Below the pieces are notes generated by a model. It had not been told where the DNA came from and made no database searches. It saw only the letters and a list, made by a program, of their open reading frames with translations. Made by a program: the position numbers and the translations under genes. Shown here one piece after another: positions 49,762-58,193 of a stretch of DNA of 64,000 nt. Numbering within the stretch: the stretch's first letter is position 1; every line of letters begins with the position of its first letter. The stretch covers positions 1,077,405 to 1,141,404 of the forward strand of contig NZ_FPKO01000009.1 of the NCBI RefSeq assembly GCF_900119385.1, written 5' to 3'. This DNA comes from Thermophilibacter mediterraneus (lineage in GTDB: Bacteria > Actinomycetota > Coriobacteriia > Coriobacteriales > Atopobiaceae).

Positions 49762-50463
49762 ATGAGAATCGGTATCATCGGTGCCATGGACGTCGAGGTC
49801 GACCACCTCAAGGCCGAGCTCGCGGACGCGCGGGCCGAGCGCGTGGCGGGCACGGAGTTCGTCGCGGGACGGCTGGGCGAGAAGGACGTCGTCGTGGTCA
49901 AGTGCGGCGTGGGAAAGGTGAACGCCGGAATCTGCGCACAGGTGCTCGCGGACCGCTTCGGCTGCACGCACCTCATCAACACCGGCATCGCGGGCTCGCT
50001 CGACGCATCGCGCCTGGACATCGGCGACCTCGTGGTCTCCACGGACTGCGTGGAGCACGACTTCGAGGTCGAGGAGCTGGGCTACGAGCCCGGCCTCATC
50101 CCCGGGCGCGACCGCGTGGAGTTCGTCGCCGACGACGCCCTGCGCGAGGCGGCCCTCTCCGCCGCGGCGGCCGTGGCGCCCGAGGTCCGCGCGCTGGCGG
50201 GCCGCGTGGCGTCCGGCGACCAGTTCGTGTGTCGCGAGCAGACGCGCCGGCGCATCGTCGAGCAGTTCGGGGCGCTCTGCTGCGAGATGGAGGGCGCCGC
50301 GATCGCCCAGGCTGCCGAGGCCAACGGCGTGCCCTTCGTCGTGGTGCGCGCGATCTCGGACAAGCCTGGCACCGAGGGGCAGGCCGTGGACTACGCCACC
50401 TTCGAGCGCGTCTCCGCCGAGCGCTGCGCGAGAATCGTCGAGCGGATGGTCGCCGAGCTGTAG
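49762..50463 (+). CDS. mtn: 5'-methylthioadenosine/S-adenosylhomocysteine nucleosidase
   Basis: Hydrolyses SAH to adenine and S-ribosylhomocysteine (and MTA to methylthioribose), supplying LuxS. The 233 residues begin MRIGIIGAMDVEV with the catalytic Glu at about 12. GVGKVNAGI near 52 and CCEMEGAAIAQAA near 174 contain the ribose-binding Met-Glu, and AISDKPG near 197 the catalytic Asp. ATG 49762 has AAGGAGG upstream, directly after the hairpin array. A 16-bp palindrome follows the stop. Confidence 0.95.
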   Translation: MRIGIIGAMDVEVDHLKAELADARAERVAGTEFVAGRLGEKDVVVVKCGVGKVNAGICAQVLADRFGCTHLINTGIAGSLDASRLDIGDLVVSTDCVEHDFEVEELGYEPGLIPGRDRVEFVADDALREAALSAAAAVAPEVRALAGRVASGDQFVCREQTRRRIVEQFGALCCEMEGAAIAQAAEANGVPFVVVRAISDKPGTEGQAVDYATFERVSAERCARIVERMVAEL

Positions 50464-50471
50464 CAATACGA

Positions 50472-50512
50472 CGACGCCCCGTCCGCGGCACATGGTCGCG
50501 GACGGGGCGTCG
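50472..50512. terminator. 16-bp palindrome between convergent mtn and degV
   Basis: CGACGCCCCGTCCGCG and its perfect complement around GCACATGGT, 8 bases after the mtn stop. No T-run on either side; it could end transcription from both directions weakly. Confidence 0.5.
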
Positions 50513-50546
50513 GTCCCCGCCGAGTCCGAATCGAGGGGCCCGGTCC

Positions 50547-51410
50547 CTATAGCCCCTGCACCGCCATGCCCACGATGGTGGGGCCGGTGTGGACGAGCAG
50601 GTCGGCGGAGATGCTCAGCCGCAGGACCTCGACGATCCGGCTCACGGGCTCCACGCGCTCGCGAAGGCGCGCCTCGAGCTCGTCGTAGACGCTCGTGTCG
50701 TAGCTGCAGATGCCCAGGCGCACCTCGCGGTGCTCGCGCGCGTGCGCGGCGACGAGCTCCACCTCGGTGTCGAGCGCCCGCCTCCACCCGCGCGCCTTCT
50801 TGGCGATGACGTACTTGCCCTCCTCGCTGCACGTGAGGACCGGCTTGATGTTGAGCGCCGACCCCACGCGGTAGACGGTCTCGCTGATGCGCCCGCCCTT
50901 GCGCAGGAAGTCGAGCTTCTGGACGGCGAAGTACACGTGCGTGCGCTCGCTCACCCCCGCGAGCACGCTGCCGATGCTCTCGAGCGGCATGCCCGCCTCG
51001 ACCTGTCGCACGGCCTCCATGACCACCATGCCCGCAGCGCCGCCGATGCTCCTGGTGTCGACGACCACCACCGGGAAGTCCTCCATCTGCCGCGCGACCA
51101 TGCTCACGGTCTCGTGGGTCGCGGAGAGCCCCGACGAGATGGTCACGAAGACGGCGCCGACGTAGCCGTCGCGGCGCGCCTGCTCGAGGGTGTCGGCGAT
51201 CTTCATGGGGGAGGGGAGCGACGTGGTGGGGACCTCCTCGCCGAAGCGCCTCACGACCTCCTCGGTGGTGATGCTCACGCCGTTCTCGTAGGTGGAGCCG
51301 TCGGAGTAGTTGATGCGAAGCGGGACGACGCGAACGTCGTGGGCGGCGACGAACTCCTCGGGCGTGTCGGTCCCCGAGTCCGTTATGACGGCGATGCGCT
51401 GCTTGTTCAT
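50547..51410 (-). CDS. DegV family fatty-acid-binding protein
   Basis: A 287-residue cytosolic protein of the DegV/FakB group, which binds a fatty acid and presents it to the kinase FakA. ITDSGTDTP (about 9-17), TTSLPSP near 62, FVTISSGLSATHETV near 88 and DTRSIGGAAGMVV near 117 are the lipid-pocket motifs. FLRKGGRIS near 168 is diagnostic. ATG 51410 lies in AGCATGAAC with GGGGAAG upstream. FakA is not in the window. Confidence 0.92.
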   Translation of the reverse strand: MNKQRIAVITDSGTDTPEEFVAAHDVRVVPLRINYSDGSTYENGVSITTEEVVRRFGEEVPTTSLPSPMKIADTLEQARRDGYVGAVFVTISSGLSATHETVSMVARQMEDFPVVVVDTRSIGGAAGMVVMEAVRQVEAGMPLESIGSVLAGVSERTHVYFAVQKLDFLRKGGRISETVYRVGSALNIKPVLTCSEEGKYVIAKKARGWRRALDTEVELVAAHAREHREVRLGICSYDTSVYDELEARLRERVEPVSRIVEVLRLSISADLLVHTGPTIVGMAVQGL

Positions 51411-51536
51411 GCTCTTCCCCCTCGCGACGTGACGCTCGGCGTCCCGGTCGGTATCATGGTGAGGTGACTATATCCCTTTAACATGGTTTTGAATACTAGG
51501 TAATCCGTTTCCGGAGACACTGAGGAGGTGGGCGGC

Positions 51537-52130
51537 ATGTCAGACAGGACGAGGGCGCTGGTCCCGGCCCGCGTCACCGACGAGCGGCGCCGCGAGCTCG
51601 CGGAGCGCCTGGGGTCGGTGCACGTCTCGCGCATCCACGAGATGCCCCGGATCGAGCTCTACCTCGACCAGCTGCTCACGCTCGTGGCCCAGGAGCTCGA
51701 GTTCATGCGGCTTCCCGACGAGACCCTGGTCACGGGCTCGATGGTCAACAACTACGTCAAGCAGGGCGTGATCCCGGCGCCCCATCGGAAGCGCTACACG
51801 CGCCGCCACGTGGCGTCGCTGCTGTTCGTCTGCGCGCTCAAGCGCGTGTTCTCCATCGCCCAGGTGCGCCAGCTCGCCGCCCTCATCTGGACCTCAGAGC
51901 TCGACCTCGAGGCGCTCTACGACCGCTCCTGCGAGGCCCTGGAGCGCTCGCTGGCGGCGCGCTTCAGCTCGGGTGCGCCGGCCGAGCCCACCGTGCTCGA
52001 GCTCGTGGACACGAGCGGCCGCGCCGCCGACCCCGAGCTCGCGTGGCTGCTCCAGGCGGCCATCGACGCGCTCGCCGCGCGGGTCGTGGTGGAGCAGACC
52101 CTGCTTCTGGGGGAGGGAGAGGCGAGGTGA
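51537..52130 (+). CDS. DUF1836 (MerR-like) DNA-binding protein
   Basis: A 197-residue protein. RIHEMPRIELYLDQLLTLV (about 35-53), TGSMVNNYVKQGVIPAPHRKRYTRRHVASLLFVC (about 66-99) and VFSIAQVRQL match DUF1836, a winged-helix family related to MerR. It is a probable transcription factor; no metal or drug ligand motif is visible. ATG 51537 has TGAGGAGG at good spacing, better than the GTG at 51528. Its stop overlaps the nhaA GTG (GTGA), so it may regulate, or at least be co-expressed with, the antiporter. Confidence 0.85.
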   Translation: MSDRTRALVPARVTDERRRELAERLGSVHVSRIHEMPRIELYLDQLLTLVAQELEFMRLPDETLVTGSMVNNYVKQGVIPAPHRKRYTRRHVASLLFVCALKRVFSIAQVRQLAALIWTSELDLEALYDRSCEALERSLAARFSSGAPAEPTVLELVDTSGRAADPELAWLLQAAIDALAARVVVEQTLLLGEGEAR

Positions 52131-53572
52131 CGCGCCCCGGGGCGATCTTCGACGAGCCGGCGGTCGTCCGGCGCCTCGAGCGCAAGGGCGCGCTGCGGGC
52201 GGTGACGGGCAGTTCCACCGTCGCGGCGGCGGTCATGGTGGGCGCCGCGCTTCTTGCGCTGGTGGTGGCCAACACGCCGCTCTACGACGCGGTCGAGCAC
52301 GTGCTCGGGCTGCCGCTCGTGGTGGGCGTGGGGCGCCTCACGGTCTCGCTCACCGTCGAGCAGTTCGTCAACGACTTCCTCATGGCCGTGTTCTTCCTGC
52401 TCGTGGGCATCGAGCTCAAGTACGAGACCACGGTGGGGCAGCTGCGCCGCCCCCGCCAGGCCGCGCTCCCGATGCTCGCGGCGGTGGGCGGCGTCACCGT
52501 GCCCGCCCTCATCTACCTCGCGGTCAACCTCGCCCAGGGCGGCGAGCCGCGCGGATGGGCGGTTCCCATCGCGACCGACATCGCCTTCGCGCTCGGCGTG
52601 GTGTCGCTGCTGGGCGAGCGCATCTCGCCGGCGACCAAGGTCTTCTTCCAGACGCTCGCCATCGCCGACGACATCCTCGCCATCGTGGTGATCGCCCTGT
52701 TCTACGGGCAGGTCCCCCAGGTCGGGTGGTGCCTCGCGTCGCTCGCGCTCACCGGCGCGCTCGTCGCGCTCAACCGCGCGCGCGTCTACTCGGTCGCCCC
52801 CTACGTGGCGGTGGGCCTCGTCCTGTGGGCGTGCATGTTCAACTCGGGCGTCCACGCCACGCTCGCGGGCGTCATCCTCGCCTTCGCCCTCCCGAGCCGC
52901 TCCGACGTGCGCCTCTCCGAGCTCGGGGGCTGGCTCGAGCGGCGTGCGCGCGACCTCGAGGACGCCTACGACGACGAGCACCACGTCCTCGGGCAGCACG
53001 ACTTCACCGACGGCGCCTGGAGAACCGAGCGCGTCATGCACCACGTCACGCCCCCGCTCCAGCGCATGGAGCGCTACGTGACGGTCTTCGTGAACTTCCT
53101 CGTGCTGCCGCTGTTCGCCTTCGTCAACGCCGAGCTGCACCTCGTGGGCGAGAACTTCGGGGCGCTGCTCGCGAGCCCCGTGGCGCACGGAGCCTACCTC
53201 GGCGCCGTCGCGGGCAAGCCCGTCGGCATCATCCTCGTGACGTGGCTCCTGGTGCGCCTCGGCTTCGCGCGCCTGCCGCGCGGCATGGACTGGCCGCAGG
53301 TCGTGGCGGTGGGGCTCATGGGCGGCGTGGGCTTCACCATGTCCATCCTCATCACGGGCCTGGCCTTCACCGACCCCGCCGACGCCATCGCCGCGAAGTG
53401 CGCCATCCTGCTCGCGTCGCTCACCTCGGCGGCGCTCGGCACCGTCTTCGCCCGCCTCGCCATCCGGGACGGCGGCCCGGGGGCGCGCCGGCGGCCGCCG
53501 CGGGGAGGGGCGCGGCGGCACGGTCCTTCTCGCCCGCCGCGCGAATCATGTCCGGGCCAAGGGGTATCCTAG
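52127..53572 (+). CDS. nhaA: Na+/H+ antiporter NhaA
   Basis: A 481-residue membrane exchanger that expels Na+ in return for H+. IATDIAFALGVVSLLG (about 144-159) contains the ion-site Asp and the unwound helix IV; TLAIADDILAIVVIALFY (about 177-194) contains the paired Asp residues of helix V. About 12 helices. A hydrophilic stretch between helices VIII and IX (RDLEDAYDDEHHVLGQHDFTDG) is longer than in E. coli NhaA. The C terminus is Arg-rich. GTG 52127 overlaps the preceding TGA and has GAGGGAGAGGCGAG upstream. Linked with the P-type pump at 20343, the strain invests heavily in Na+ control. Confidence 0.93.
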   Translation: MTRPGAIFDEPAVVRRLERKGALRAVTGSSTVAAAVMVGAALLALVVANTPLYDAVEHVLGLPLVVGVGRLTVSLTVEQFVNDFLMAVFFLLVGIELKYETTVGQLRRPRQAALPMLAAVGGVTVPALIYLAVNLAQGGEPRGWAVPIATDIAFALGVVSLLGERISPATKVFFQTLAIADDILAIVVIALFYGQVPQVGWCLASLALTGALVALNRARVYSVAPYVAVGLVLWACMFNSGVHATLAGVILAFALPSRSDVRLSELGGWLERRARDLEDAYDDEHHVLGQHDFTDGAWRTERVMHHVTPPLQRMERYVTVFVNFLVLPLFAFVNAELHLVGENFGALLASPVAHGAYLGAVAGKPVGIILVTWLLVRLGFARLPRGMDWPQVVAVGLMGGVGFTMSILITGLAFTDPADAIAAKCAILLASLTSAALGTVFARLAIRDGGPGARRRPPRGGARRHGPSRPPRESCPGQGVS

Positions 53573-53598
53573 GTACGTGGCCCGGGCACGTCCCCCCC

Positions 53599-53619
53599 GG
53601 GGCCCCGGAGCCGGGCCCC
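53599..53619. terminator. GC hairpin after nhaA
   Basis: GGGGCCC/GGGCCCC around CGGAGCC, 27 bases after the nhaA stop. No T-run. A CGTG/CACG palindrome (ACGTGGCCCGGGCACGT) lies just before it. Confidence 0.4.
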
Positions 53620-53688
53620 GCTGCGGAGGCGCTCGCCCGTGCCCCCCGTCCCGCGCGCCCGGCCCGTTCCGGCTGATTGGAGATTGGC

Positions 53689-54321
53689 ATGAGTGGACTC
53701 AAGCGGCTGTGCACGGTCGTCTTCGTGCTCGCCTGCGCGTTCTCGCTGGCATCGCTGGCGCTCACGTGGTTCGGCCCCTGGACGGCCGCCGCGTCGGCGC
53801 TCTTCAACCTCGAGGCGTACGCCATAGCCGTCCTCGCGTGCCTGGCGGTGAGCGCGCTCGGCCTGGTGGTGCTGCTCTGCCGCGCGCTCTTCGCGCGCAG
53901 GACGGTGCGCACGGTCGAGATCGCCACCGTCGACGGCGGCGTGATCTCCGTCACGCGCGACGCCATCGCCGCGCAGGCCTCCCACATCGTCGAGGCGGAC
54001 GGGAGCTGCGCCGCGGCGCGCGTCCGCGTGGACGCCAAGGCCCGCGGCCACATCCGCGTGCACGTGCGGGTGCTCCCGCACGAGACCGTCGACGTGGTCG
54101 CCAAGGGGGCCGAGCTGCACGAGGAGCTCGTGGACGGCCTGGCCGCCGTCTGCGGGGACAAGGTCGAGGACGTGAGCCTCGAGTTCGTGGAGCCCGAGTC
54201 CGTGACCGTCGCGCCCGACGACGAGGCGCCCGAGGCCGCCCCCGCCACGGGCGGCGGCGACGCCACGAGCGAGATCACGGTCTCCATGGGAGGCTCGCGC
54301 GAGTCCGAGAGGGAGGCGTAG
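53689..54321 (+). CDS. amaP: alkaline shock response membrane anchor protein AmaP
   Basis: A 210-residue membrane protein with two N-terminal helices (about 5-27 and 44-67) and a cytosolic Asp23-like domain (about 75-170). The C-terminal tail is acidic and Ala-rich. AmaP anchors Asp23 to the membrane in staphylococci. The next two genes encode DUF2273 and Asp23 proteins, the standard arrangement. ATG 53689 has TTGGAGATTGGC upstream; DUF2273 begins 4 bases after its stop. Confidence 0.85.
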   Translation: MSGLKRLCTVVFVLACAFSLASLALTWFGPWTAAASALFNLEAYAIAVLACLAVSALGLVVLLCRALFARRTVRTVEIATVDGGVISVTRDAIAAQASHIVEADGSCAAARVRVDAKARGHIRVHVRVLPHETVDVVAKGAELHEELVDGLAAVCGDKVEDVSLEFVEPESVTVAPDDEAPEAAPATGGGDATSEITVSMGGSRESEREA

Positions 54322-54324
54322 CGC

Positions 54325-54687
54325 ATGGCTGACGAGAGGACCCCCAGGCCCAAGATCAGCGTGGGCGAGAAGGACGAGGAGTGCCGCGACGACGCCGCGC
54401 AGGAGCGCCCGGCCGACGACGGTCGCTACACCGTCGCCGACGCCGTCCGCGACGGCGCGGGGCGCCTGAGCGCCTGGGTGAGCCGGACGTTCCCCGGCCA
54501 CGAGCGGGCGTTCTGGGGCGCCGTGGTGGGCTTCGTGGCGGCGATCGCCTTTCTTGTCGTGGGACCGTGGCCGCTCGTGGTGATCGCGGTCTTCGTGCTC
54601 GCGGGCGTGGCCGTCGGCCAGGCGCTCGACGGCGACCCGAGGATCGTGAACACGCTCAGGCGCCTCTTCACCAGGGGCAACCAGTAG
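54325..54687 (+). CDS. DUF2273 small integral membrane protein
   Basis: A 120-residue protein: a charged N-terminal half (to about 70), two closely spaced hydrophobic helices (about 72-88 and 90-104), and the ending DGDPRIVNTLRRLFTRGNQ. The two-helix core matches DUF2273, found between AmaP and Asp23 genes in Firmicutes and Actinobacteria; its role is presumed to be membrane anchoring of the Asp23 complex. The N-terminal extension is longer than in most relatives. ATG 54325 sits 4 bases after the amaP stop. Confidence 0.8.
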   Translation: MADERTPRPKISVGEKDEECRDDAAQERPADDGRYTVADAVRDGAGRLSAWVSRTFPGHERAFWGAVVGFVAAIAFLVVGPWPLVVIAVFVLAGVAVGQALDGDPRIVNTLRRLFTRGNQ

Positions 54688-54730
54688 GCAGGACGTCGGC
54701 CGGGCGCCGCTCGGCAGCAAGGAGCGAGAG

Positions 54731-55300
54731 ATGACTCAGAACGACACCGCACGTGAGCAGACGGACGCCAAGGGCGCCGACATCACCGTCGTCGAGGGGA
54801 CCGCGGAGATCGTCGAGGCGGAGGCCGAGGGCACCGACATCGACCTGTCCGGCGACGACGAGGACGTCGACTCCGAGGACTCCCTCACCTTCTCCAACGG
54901 CGTGATCGAGAAGATCGTGGCCATCGCCATGCGCGAGGTCCCCGGCGTCGTGGGCATGAAGGGCAGCTGGTTCAACCGCGTGCAGGACGCCTTCGGCGCG
55001 AGCGACTCCACCAAGGGCGTGACCGTCGAGGTGACGCCCGAGAGCGCCGTGCGCGTGAACATCTCCGTGCTCATCGAGTACGGGGCGTATGCGCCGCAGG
55101 TCTTCGAGGATGTCAAGCGTGCTGTCGTGAAGCAGGTCAGTGGCATGACCGGGCTCGAGGTGGCGGGCGTGAACCTGCGCATCGAGGACGTCCTCACGCC
55201 GGAGGAGATCGAGCAGCGCAGCCGACGCGCCGCCGGTGCCGCCCGCGACGACAGGCCCGCGAGGGAGCGGGACGAGCGCGCCGAGAAGGACGAGGACTAG
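54731..55300 (+). CDS. asp23: Asp23/Gls24 family envelope stress protein
   Basis: A 189-residue soluble protein. The Asp23 domain spans about 55-155: FSNGVIEKIVAIAMREVPGVVGMKGSW starts it and VSGMTGLEVAGVNLRIEDVLTPEE ends it. An acidic N-terminal extension and a charged tail rich in Arg, Asp and Glu flank it. The family forms membrane-attached assemblies that respond to alkaline or envelope stress. ATG 54731 follows GGAGCGAGAG. Its last 4 bases overlap the end of the convergent dehydrogenase gene. Confidence 0.88.
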   Translation: MTQNDTAREQTDAKGADITVVEGTAEIVEAEAEGTDIDLSGDDEDVDSEDSLTFSNGVIEKIVAIAMREVPGVVGMKGSWFNRVQDAFGASDSTKGVTVEVTPESAVRVNISVLIEYGAYAPQVFEDVKRAVVKQVSGMTGLEVAGVNLRIEDVLTPEEIEQRSRRAAGAARDDRPARERDERAEKDED

Positions 55301-56271
55301 CGGACCTCGTGCGGCGTCGCCTCGCCGGAGGCGAAGGCGACGAGCGCCTCGACGTTGCTCCGGACCATGCCCTCGACGTCCTCTGCGGTGTAGAACGCCA
55401 TGTGGGGCGTCACGATGACGTTGGGCAGCGCCATGAGCGCGGCCCGGTCGCGGTTGGGCAGGACGTCCAGGCCGCGGTCGAGGTAGTAGAGGTTCGACTC
55501 GTGCTCGATGGTGTCGAGCGCCGCGCCCCCTAGGTGGCCGGACTCGAGCGCGTCGAGCAGGGCGGCCGTGTCAACGAGGCTGCCGCGCGCGGCGTTCACG
55601 AGCACCGCGCCCTCGCGCATGCGCGCGAGCTCCGCGGCGCCGATCATGTGACGGTTCTCCGGGAGCCCCGGCGCGTGCAGCGTCACCACGTCCGACTCGG
55701 CGAGCAGCTCGGGCAGGCTCACGTACGTCGCGAGCCCGGCGCAGGGCGCCGGGTCGTACGCGAGCACGCGGCATCCGAAGCCCCGCAGCCGGCGCACCAC
55801 GCAGGCGCCGATGGCACCCGTGCCCACCACGCCCACGGTGCAGCTTCCGAGCGCGCGCCCGATCTTTCCCTCGAGGGTGAAGTCCTGGGCGGCGGCGTGA
55901 CGCTGGACGAGCTTCACCTTGCGCAGTGCCATGAGCGTCAGCATGACCGTGTAGTCCGCGACGCCGTCGGGCGGGTAGGAGGCGTGGGCCACGCGCATCC
56001 CGAGCTCGCGCGCCGCGGCGAGGTCGATGTGGTCGTATCCGATCGAGCGGGTGGCGACGCCGCGAACGCCGAGGTCGCGCCAGGCTCCGAGCAGCTCGCG
56101 CGTGAGGGGGCTGGTGATGACGCACACCCCGTCGGCGCCGGCGGCGAGCCCGGCGTTCGCGGTCGTCGGGTAGTCCTCCGTCCAGCCGTACTCGAAGCCC
56201 AGCTCGTGGGAAAGCGCGTCGAGGTAGCCGAGCTCGTCGTACGGGCGCAGCGAGTAGGCGAAGACCTTCAT
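55297..56271 (-). CDS. D-2-hydroxyacid dehydrogenase (D-lactate dehydrogenase-like)
   Basis: A 324-residue NAD-dependent dehydrogenase. VGVVGTGAIGACVVRRL (about 145-161) is the nucleotide loop, preceded by ATRSIGYDHIDL near 83. The catalytic Arg is in VNAARGSLVDT near 231, the Glu in IEHESN near 260 and the His in TPHMAFYT near 293. The pattern (YDHID, HMAFYTxEA-like end) is that of the D-LDH/VanH branch, which reduces pyruvate or 2-ketoacids. It would let an anaerobe regenerate NAD+. ATG 56271 has GGAGGATGCCCC upstream. It is convergent with asp23. Confidence 0.88.
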   Translation of the reverse strand: MKVFAYSLRPYDELGYLDALSHELGFEYGWTEDYPTTANAGLAAGADGVCVITSPLTRELLGAWRDLGVRGVATRSIGYDHIDLAAARELGMRVAHASYPPDGVADYTVMLTLMALRKVKLVQRHAAAQDFTLEGKIGRALGSCTVGVVGTGAIGACVVRRLRGFGCRVLAYDPAPCAGLATYVSLPELLAESDVVTLHAPGLPENRHMIGAAELARMREGAVLVNAARGSLVDTAALLDALESGHLGGAALDTIEHESNLYYLDRGLDVLPNRDRAALMALPNVIVTPHMAFYTAEDVEGMVRSNVEALVAFASGEATPHEVR

Positions 56272-56443
56272 GGGGCATCCTCCAAGCGAACGTCTGTCTG
56301 GCCATGGGCGCGGGCGTGGGGTCGCTGCCCGGCTGAGGGGAGGCGAGCGCGCCGTTCGCGGAATCGTCGTCGCGTCCCCAGGTTGATTGTATGACCATGG
56401 ACGCCGTGTCCGTTCGCACGTCGCGTGAGGAGGCTGCATCAGG

Positions 56444-57142
56444 ATGGCAGGCGACTTCGACCCTCTCGGGTTTGTCGGGGGACTGGTCAACGATGCGGGC
56501 AACGCCGTCCAGGGCGCGGTGGGCGCCGTGGCGAGCGGGGCCGGCGAGGTCGCCCAGGGGGCGGTCGGCGCGGTGGGCCAGGGAATCGGCGCGGTCGGGG
56601 ACGCCGTCGGCGGCGTGATCGAGGACGTCTTCGGCCCCGACCAGGCAGACCACAAGAGGGGGCAGCTCTCGACGCCACGGCTCGAGCCGCGTTACGCGCC
56701 GAGGGTCAGGGGCGACGTGAGGTTCCTTCTCCCCAAGGACGTCGAGGTGCGCCGGGTGACGCGGGGCATCGACGGCAAGCCGTTCGAGGGCCGCCCGCAG
56801 AATCTGAGGATGGACCTCGACGGCGTCACCCTCATGGCGTCGACGAAGCCGCTCGCCCACAAGGCCGAGCGGATTCCCGTCAGCAACGTGGCCCTGTTCC
56901 AGCAGGGCGAGAAGCCCGAGTCAAACCCGCTGCTCGCCGCGCTGATGGTGGGCGTGCTCGGCTCGCCCGTGCTGGGACTCGTCGTCCTGCTCGGGTCGAT
57001 GGCGCCGCAGGACCGCGGCGTCTGGTACCTCTACGTGCTCAGGCACGACGGCGGGGAGGACCTCTTCAAGCTCGGGAGTCGCGAGGACGGCGACAGGGTC
57101 GTCGAGTTTCTCGACGGCTACATGCTGCCCGAGACCCCCTAG
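56444..57142 (+). CDS. uncharacterised protein with glycine-zipper N terminus and membrane segment
   Basis: A 232-residue protein. Residues 10-62 consist of short Gly/Ala/Val repeats (QGAVGAV, AQGAVGAVGQGIGAVGDAV) that would form glycine-zipper helices. A soluble region (about 85-160) of PH-like character follows, then a hydrophobic hairpin (LLAALMVGVLGSPVLGLVVLLG, about 162-183) and a short C-terminal domain. No family recognised. ATG 56444 has GAGGAGG 11 bases upstream. Probably membrane-associated; function unknown. Confidence 0.7.
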   Translation: MAGDFDPLGFVGGLVNDAGNAVQGAVGAVASGAGEVAQGAVGAVGQGIGAVGDAVGGVIEDVFGPDQADHKRGQLSTPRLEPRYAPRVRGDVRFLLPKDVEVRRVTRGIDGKPFEGRPQNLRMDLDGVTLMASTKPLAHKAERIPVSNVALFQQGEKPESNPLLAALMVGVLGSPVLGLVVLLGSMAPQDRGVWYLYVLRHDGGEDLFKLGSREDGDRVVEFLDGYMLPETP

Positions 57143-57216
57143 GGCATGTCCGCCCCGCTCGCGCGCACGCGGGCGGTCGCCTAGAATGTGCGAGGCACCT
57201 GACGAGAGGGGATGAC

Positions 57217-57666
57217 ATGCGCGACACCGTGAGCATCGAGGCCGTGTCCGCCGCCGCACGAGCCTACAACCTGCCGGGACCCGACCACAGGAACTGCGGC
57301 GAGTCCGTGATCCTGGCGCTCTACGAGGCGTTCGAGCCCGACCTTCCTCCCCAGGTCGTCTCGGTGGGGGCGGGGATGGGCGCCGGCGTGGGCGGTTCCG
57401 GCTGCATCTGCGGCGCGCTCAACGGCGGCGTGGCGTTTATCGGCCTCATGGTGGGGACCAAGGAGCGCGCCAAGCCGCTCGCCGCCGAGCTGCACGACGC
57501 GTTCCGCGAGGGCACCGCGCGCCATGCTACGTGCTGCCGCGTCCTCACGCGCGGCATGGAGTGGACGAGCCCCGAGCGAATCTCCCAGTGCCAGGACCAC
57601 TGCGCGCTCGCGGCCGCGGCGACCGCGCGGATCCTCTGCCGCGAGCTTGGGGTGCGGGAGGCCTGA
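57217..57666 (+). CDS. C_GCAxxG_C_C family redox protein
   Basis: A 149-residue cysteine-rich protein. NCGESVILALYEAF (about 26-39), GSGCICGALNGG (about 61-72), HATCCRVL near 105 and CQDHC near 122 give the C...CGAxxG...C...C spacing of the family named after this motif, suspected to bind a metal or FeS centre in anaerobes. ATG 57217 has GAGAGGGG upstream. It stands alone, followed by a 527-base repeat-rich stretch. Confidence 0.85.
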   Translation: MRDTVSIEAVSAAARAYNLPGPDHRNCGESVILALYEAFEPDLPPQVVSVGAGMGAGVGGSGCICGALNGGVAFIGLMVGTKERAKPLAAELHDAFREGTARHATCCRVLTRGMEWTSPERISQCQDHCALAAAATARILCRELGVREA

Positions 57667-58049
57667 GCGACCGGCGGCGAGCCCCGGGCCCCGAGTACCG
57701 AGCAGCGAGCCCCGGGCCCGACCGCGAGCCCGACCGCGACTGCGAGCCCCAGGCCCGACCGCGAGCCCGACTCTTGACCCCGGGCCCCGCGATTGGGTAC
57801 TCCGCCCCATGTCCACGGCCCGGGATTGGGCGCTTCGGTCACGAATCCCCCGCGATTGGGTGCTCAGCCATTTGACAGAGGGCTCGTTTTGGGCTCTGGG
57901 GGCTGCAAAATGTCAGCTTGTGCGGCCGATTGGGTGGAAGCCCGTCGTTTAGCCTGAGCCTCGCTCAGCGGATGGTACCCAATCGCAGGGGGTTTCTCCC
58001 CATTTGGCACTTCTGGAATGCATCTCCACCCAATCACCCGGGCTCTGTG
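57667..58049. other. repeat-rich intergenic stretch with six GATTGGG motifs
   Basis: No gene. The left part is a degenerate run of GCGAGCCC/CGGGCCCGACC units. GATTGGG occurs at 57791, 57824, 57854 and 57928, and its complement CCCAATC at 57978 and 58029, mostly as CGATTGGGTGCTC. The opposed copies allow several alternative hairpins. Together with the following minisatellite it separates two unrelated transcription units. Confidence 0.6.
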
Positions 58050-58168
58050 GCAGCGAGCATCAACGGGCAGCGAGCATCAACGGGCAGCGGGCGCCAGCGG
58101 GCAGCGGGCGCCAGCGGGCAGCGGGCGCCAGCGGACAGCGAGCACCAAGGGGCGGCGAGCGCCAGCGG
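58050..58168. repeat. 17-bp tandem repeat, seven units
   Basis: Two units GCAGCGAGCATCAACGG, three GCAGCGGGCGCCAGCGG and two variants, in perfect 17-base register. It ends 26 bases before the stop of the minus-strand YdjM-like gene. 17 is not a multiple of 3 and no ORF is implied. It is a likely site of copy-number variation. Confidence 0.9.
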
Positions 58169-58193
58169 CCGCGCGGGCCCGCGATCCCGGCGC

